In this document: positions 62,490 to 64,000 of the stretch, one piece after another | Numbering within the stretch: position 1 is the first letter of the stretch | How the letters are laid out: each line of letters begins with the position of its first letter | Assembly (NCBI GenBank): GCA_963709645.1 | Contig: CAVPXP010000005.1 | Span: 103,418 to 167,417 of the forward strand | DNA: 64,000 nucleotides | Source of the DNA: DYRB01 sp963709645 | GTDB taxonomy: Bacteria; Pseudomonadota; Gammaproteobacteria; Chromatiales; Chromatiaceae | Direction: 5' to 3' | The notes under the pieces: model-generated | Seen by the model: only the letters and a program-made list of their open reading frames with translations | The model's database searches: none | Told to the model about the DNA's origin: nothing | Program-made: the position numbers and the translations under genes

Positions 62490-63596
62490 GTGGACTCGAA
62501 CCTGGTCGCTGCCCTGATCATCGCCCTCGGGCGGGCGGTCCGGCGCCTGCTGCGTCCGGCACGCTCCGGGGCGAAGTTGATGATCGGCGCCGCCGGCGAT
62601 CTCACCCGTACGCGATCGGAGCTCATGGCGGAGAACGCCTTGCTGCGTCAGCAGCTCATCGTGCTGCGTCGCAGCATCAAGCGGCCTCGACTCCACCGCG
62701 ACGACCGCGTGCTCCTACTCGCCCTGGCCCGATTGACCCGCCGATGGCGAGACGCCTTGCATGTGGTCAGCCCCGAGACGCTGTTGCGCTGGCATCGAGA
62801 CCTCTTCAAGATCGTCTGGAGACGAAAGTCCCTGCCCCGTGGTCAGCCGAAGCGACTCGCGCCGGAGGTCGTCACGCTCATCCAGGCGATGGCCAAGGAC
62901 AACGTGCTCTGGGGCGCAGAACGCATCCGAGGCGAGCTGCTGAAGCTGGGCATTCGCGTCAGTAAACGAACCATTCAGAAGTACATGAGGCGGGTACGGC
63001 CACCCGGTAAACGGGGCCAGAGCTGGAACACCTTCGTCGGAAACCACAGCTGCGACATTTGGGCATGCGACTTCCTGCAGCTCTACGACGTCCTGTTCCG
63101 TCCTATCTTCGCGTTCTTCTTCGTGGTCCACGGCACGCGGGAAGTCGTTCACTTTAATGTGACCCGCTGCCCTACCGACGCCTGGGCGGCCCAGCAACTT
63201 CGCGAGGCCACGCCATACGGTGACGGACCGACGTACCTCATCCGAGACAACGATGACAAGTTCGGAAGAAGACTCGACGCCGTGGCCGAGGGGACGGGCA
63301 TCGATGTCGTGAAGATCCCGCCACGCTCTCCCAATCTGAACCCCATCTGCGAACGCTTCCTCGGATCTGTGCGTCGGGAGTGCTTGGACCACGTGGTCAT
63401 ACTCAGCGAACGGCACCTGCATCGTGTACTGCGGGAGTATGTTGAGACCTACTTCAATAGTGCCCGTCCGCATCAAGGGTTGTTTCAGAGGATACCGGCC
63501 CTGGCAGAGTCGCGGTCGGTCTCGGAGATCGGCAGGAACGTCGTCGGGCTTCCGATCCTCGGTGGGCTCCACCATGACTACCAGAGGGCGGCGTAG
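62490..63596 (+). mobile_element. Integrase-core transposase
   Basis: A protein of 368 residues from GTG 62490, preceded by GGAG; a start 56 codons further upstream is possible but unlikely. An N-terminal helix-turn-helix region (ENALLRQQLIVLRRSIKRPR, then GAERIRGELLKLGIRVSKRT) precedes an rve/DDE integrase core with DIWACDFLQLYDVLF, LIRDNDDKFGRRLDAVAEGT and NPICERFLGSVRREC, giving the D-D-E pattern. The C-terminus has YFNSARPHQGL. It is of the type often annotated only as integrase core domain protein (IS3/IS481-like). The right end is complicated by a direct duplication from 63600. Confidence 0.85.
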
Positions 63597-63599
63597 GCG

Positions 63600-64000
63600 C
63601 AGCAACTTCGGGAGGCCACGCCATACGGTGACGGACCGACGTACCTCGTCCGAGACAACGATGACAAGTTCGGAAGAAGATTCGACGCCGTGGCCGAGGG
63701 GACGGGCATCGATGTCGTGAAGATCCCGCCACGCTCTCCCAATCTGAACCCCATCTGCGAACGCTTCCTCGGATCTGTGCGTCGGGAGTGCTTGGACCAC
63801 GTGGTCATACTCAGCGAACGGCACCTGCATCGTGTACTGCGGGAGTATGTTGAGAACTACTTCAACAGTGCCCGTCCGCATCAAGGGTTGTTTCAGAGGA
63901 TACCGGCCCTGGCAGAGTCGCGGTCGGTCTCGGAGATCGGCAGGAACGTCGTCGGGCTTCCGATCCTCGGTGGGCTCCACCATGACTACCAGAGGGCGGC
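63600..64000 (+). repeat. Tandem duplicate of the transposase 3' end
   Basis: Bases 63600 to the window end repeat 63192-63592 with an offset of exactly 408 and about five substitutions. The duplicate follows the TAG of the first copy and stays in its frame (AQQLREATPYGDGPTYLV, with the active-site region repeated). It may extend past the window. Confidence 0.92.

Overview
The window is a high-GC stretch of a gammaproteobacterial chromosome. The gene set is chromosomal: pilB-pilC-pilD-coaE, acs, thrC, a citramalate-type synthase, menaquinone genes, and [NiFe]-hydrogenase assembly genes of the hupHIJK type. Together with the family of the degraded transposase, these fit a purple sulfur bacterium (Chromatiaceae or a relative). 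That placement is inference: no rRNA or photosynthesis gene is present, and I saw no tRNA or CRISPR array.

Layout. 1-2.7 kb: tail of a repeat protein, then gene remnants (frameshifted cupin, secreted-protein fragment, transposase fragment). 2.7-6.8 kb: three exported proteins (nitrilase-type amidohydrolase, DsrE-like, AhpD-like) divergent from a membrane-bound CadC/TolB/TPR regulator. 7.3-12.8 kb: a PAN-alpha-2-macroglobulin. 13-18 kb: SYLF-domain protein, beta-carbonic anhydrase between two copies of a palindromic repeat, and a Gld-like ABC operon. 18-21.7 kb: HyuA, a fatty-acid desaturase and a 159-bp inverted-repeat element. 21.7-32.5 kb: menaquinone genes in two co-oriented blocks (menF-menD and menB-menA-menC-thioesterase) separated by about 4.3 kb of unrelated and partly broken genes. 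32.7-38.6 kb: psiE, coaE, pilD, pilC, pilB and a NYN/cold-shock-like protein. 38.7-45.5 kb: acetate block (acs, DnaQ-like exonuclease, cNMP/CBS/DUF294 protein, Na+/solute symporter and its DUF4212 subunit). 45.9-48.9 kb: thrC-cimA. 49-52.6 kb: a small exported protein behind a perfect 13-2-13 palindrome, then hupH-hupI-hupJ-hupK without structural hydrogenase genes. 52.6-53.6 kb: broken CadC/TolB regulator and a RadC remnant. 53.6-62.2 kb: an intact minus-strand, aryl-polyene-like fatty-acid/polyketide cluster. 62.5-64 kb: an integrase-core transposase whose 3' 400 bp is tandemly duplicated.

How the parts fit. The 53.6-62.2 kb cluster carries a complete elongation cycle (ketosynthase, chain-length-factor-like partner, FabG-type reductase, fused double hot-dog protein, ACP), an AMP ligase for loading, an LpxL-like acyltransferase, a methyltransferase, an alpha/beta hydrolase and a translationally coupled 46-residue membrane peptide. 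It lacks several usual aryl-polyene genes and lies between a RadC remnant and a transposase, so it looks like a variant or trimmed cluster on a mobile segment. It is the best candidate for an undescribed system here.

Caution. Several essential or core genes (pilB, acs, cimA, the symporter, menC, hupH/J/K) carry one- or two-base frameshifts, some of them one extra base in a G or C triplet. This suggests sequence or assembly error, so broken genes here should not be read as pseudogenes without checking. The aryl-polyene-like cluster and many long genes show no frameshift.
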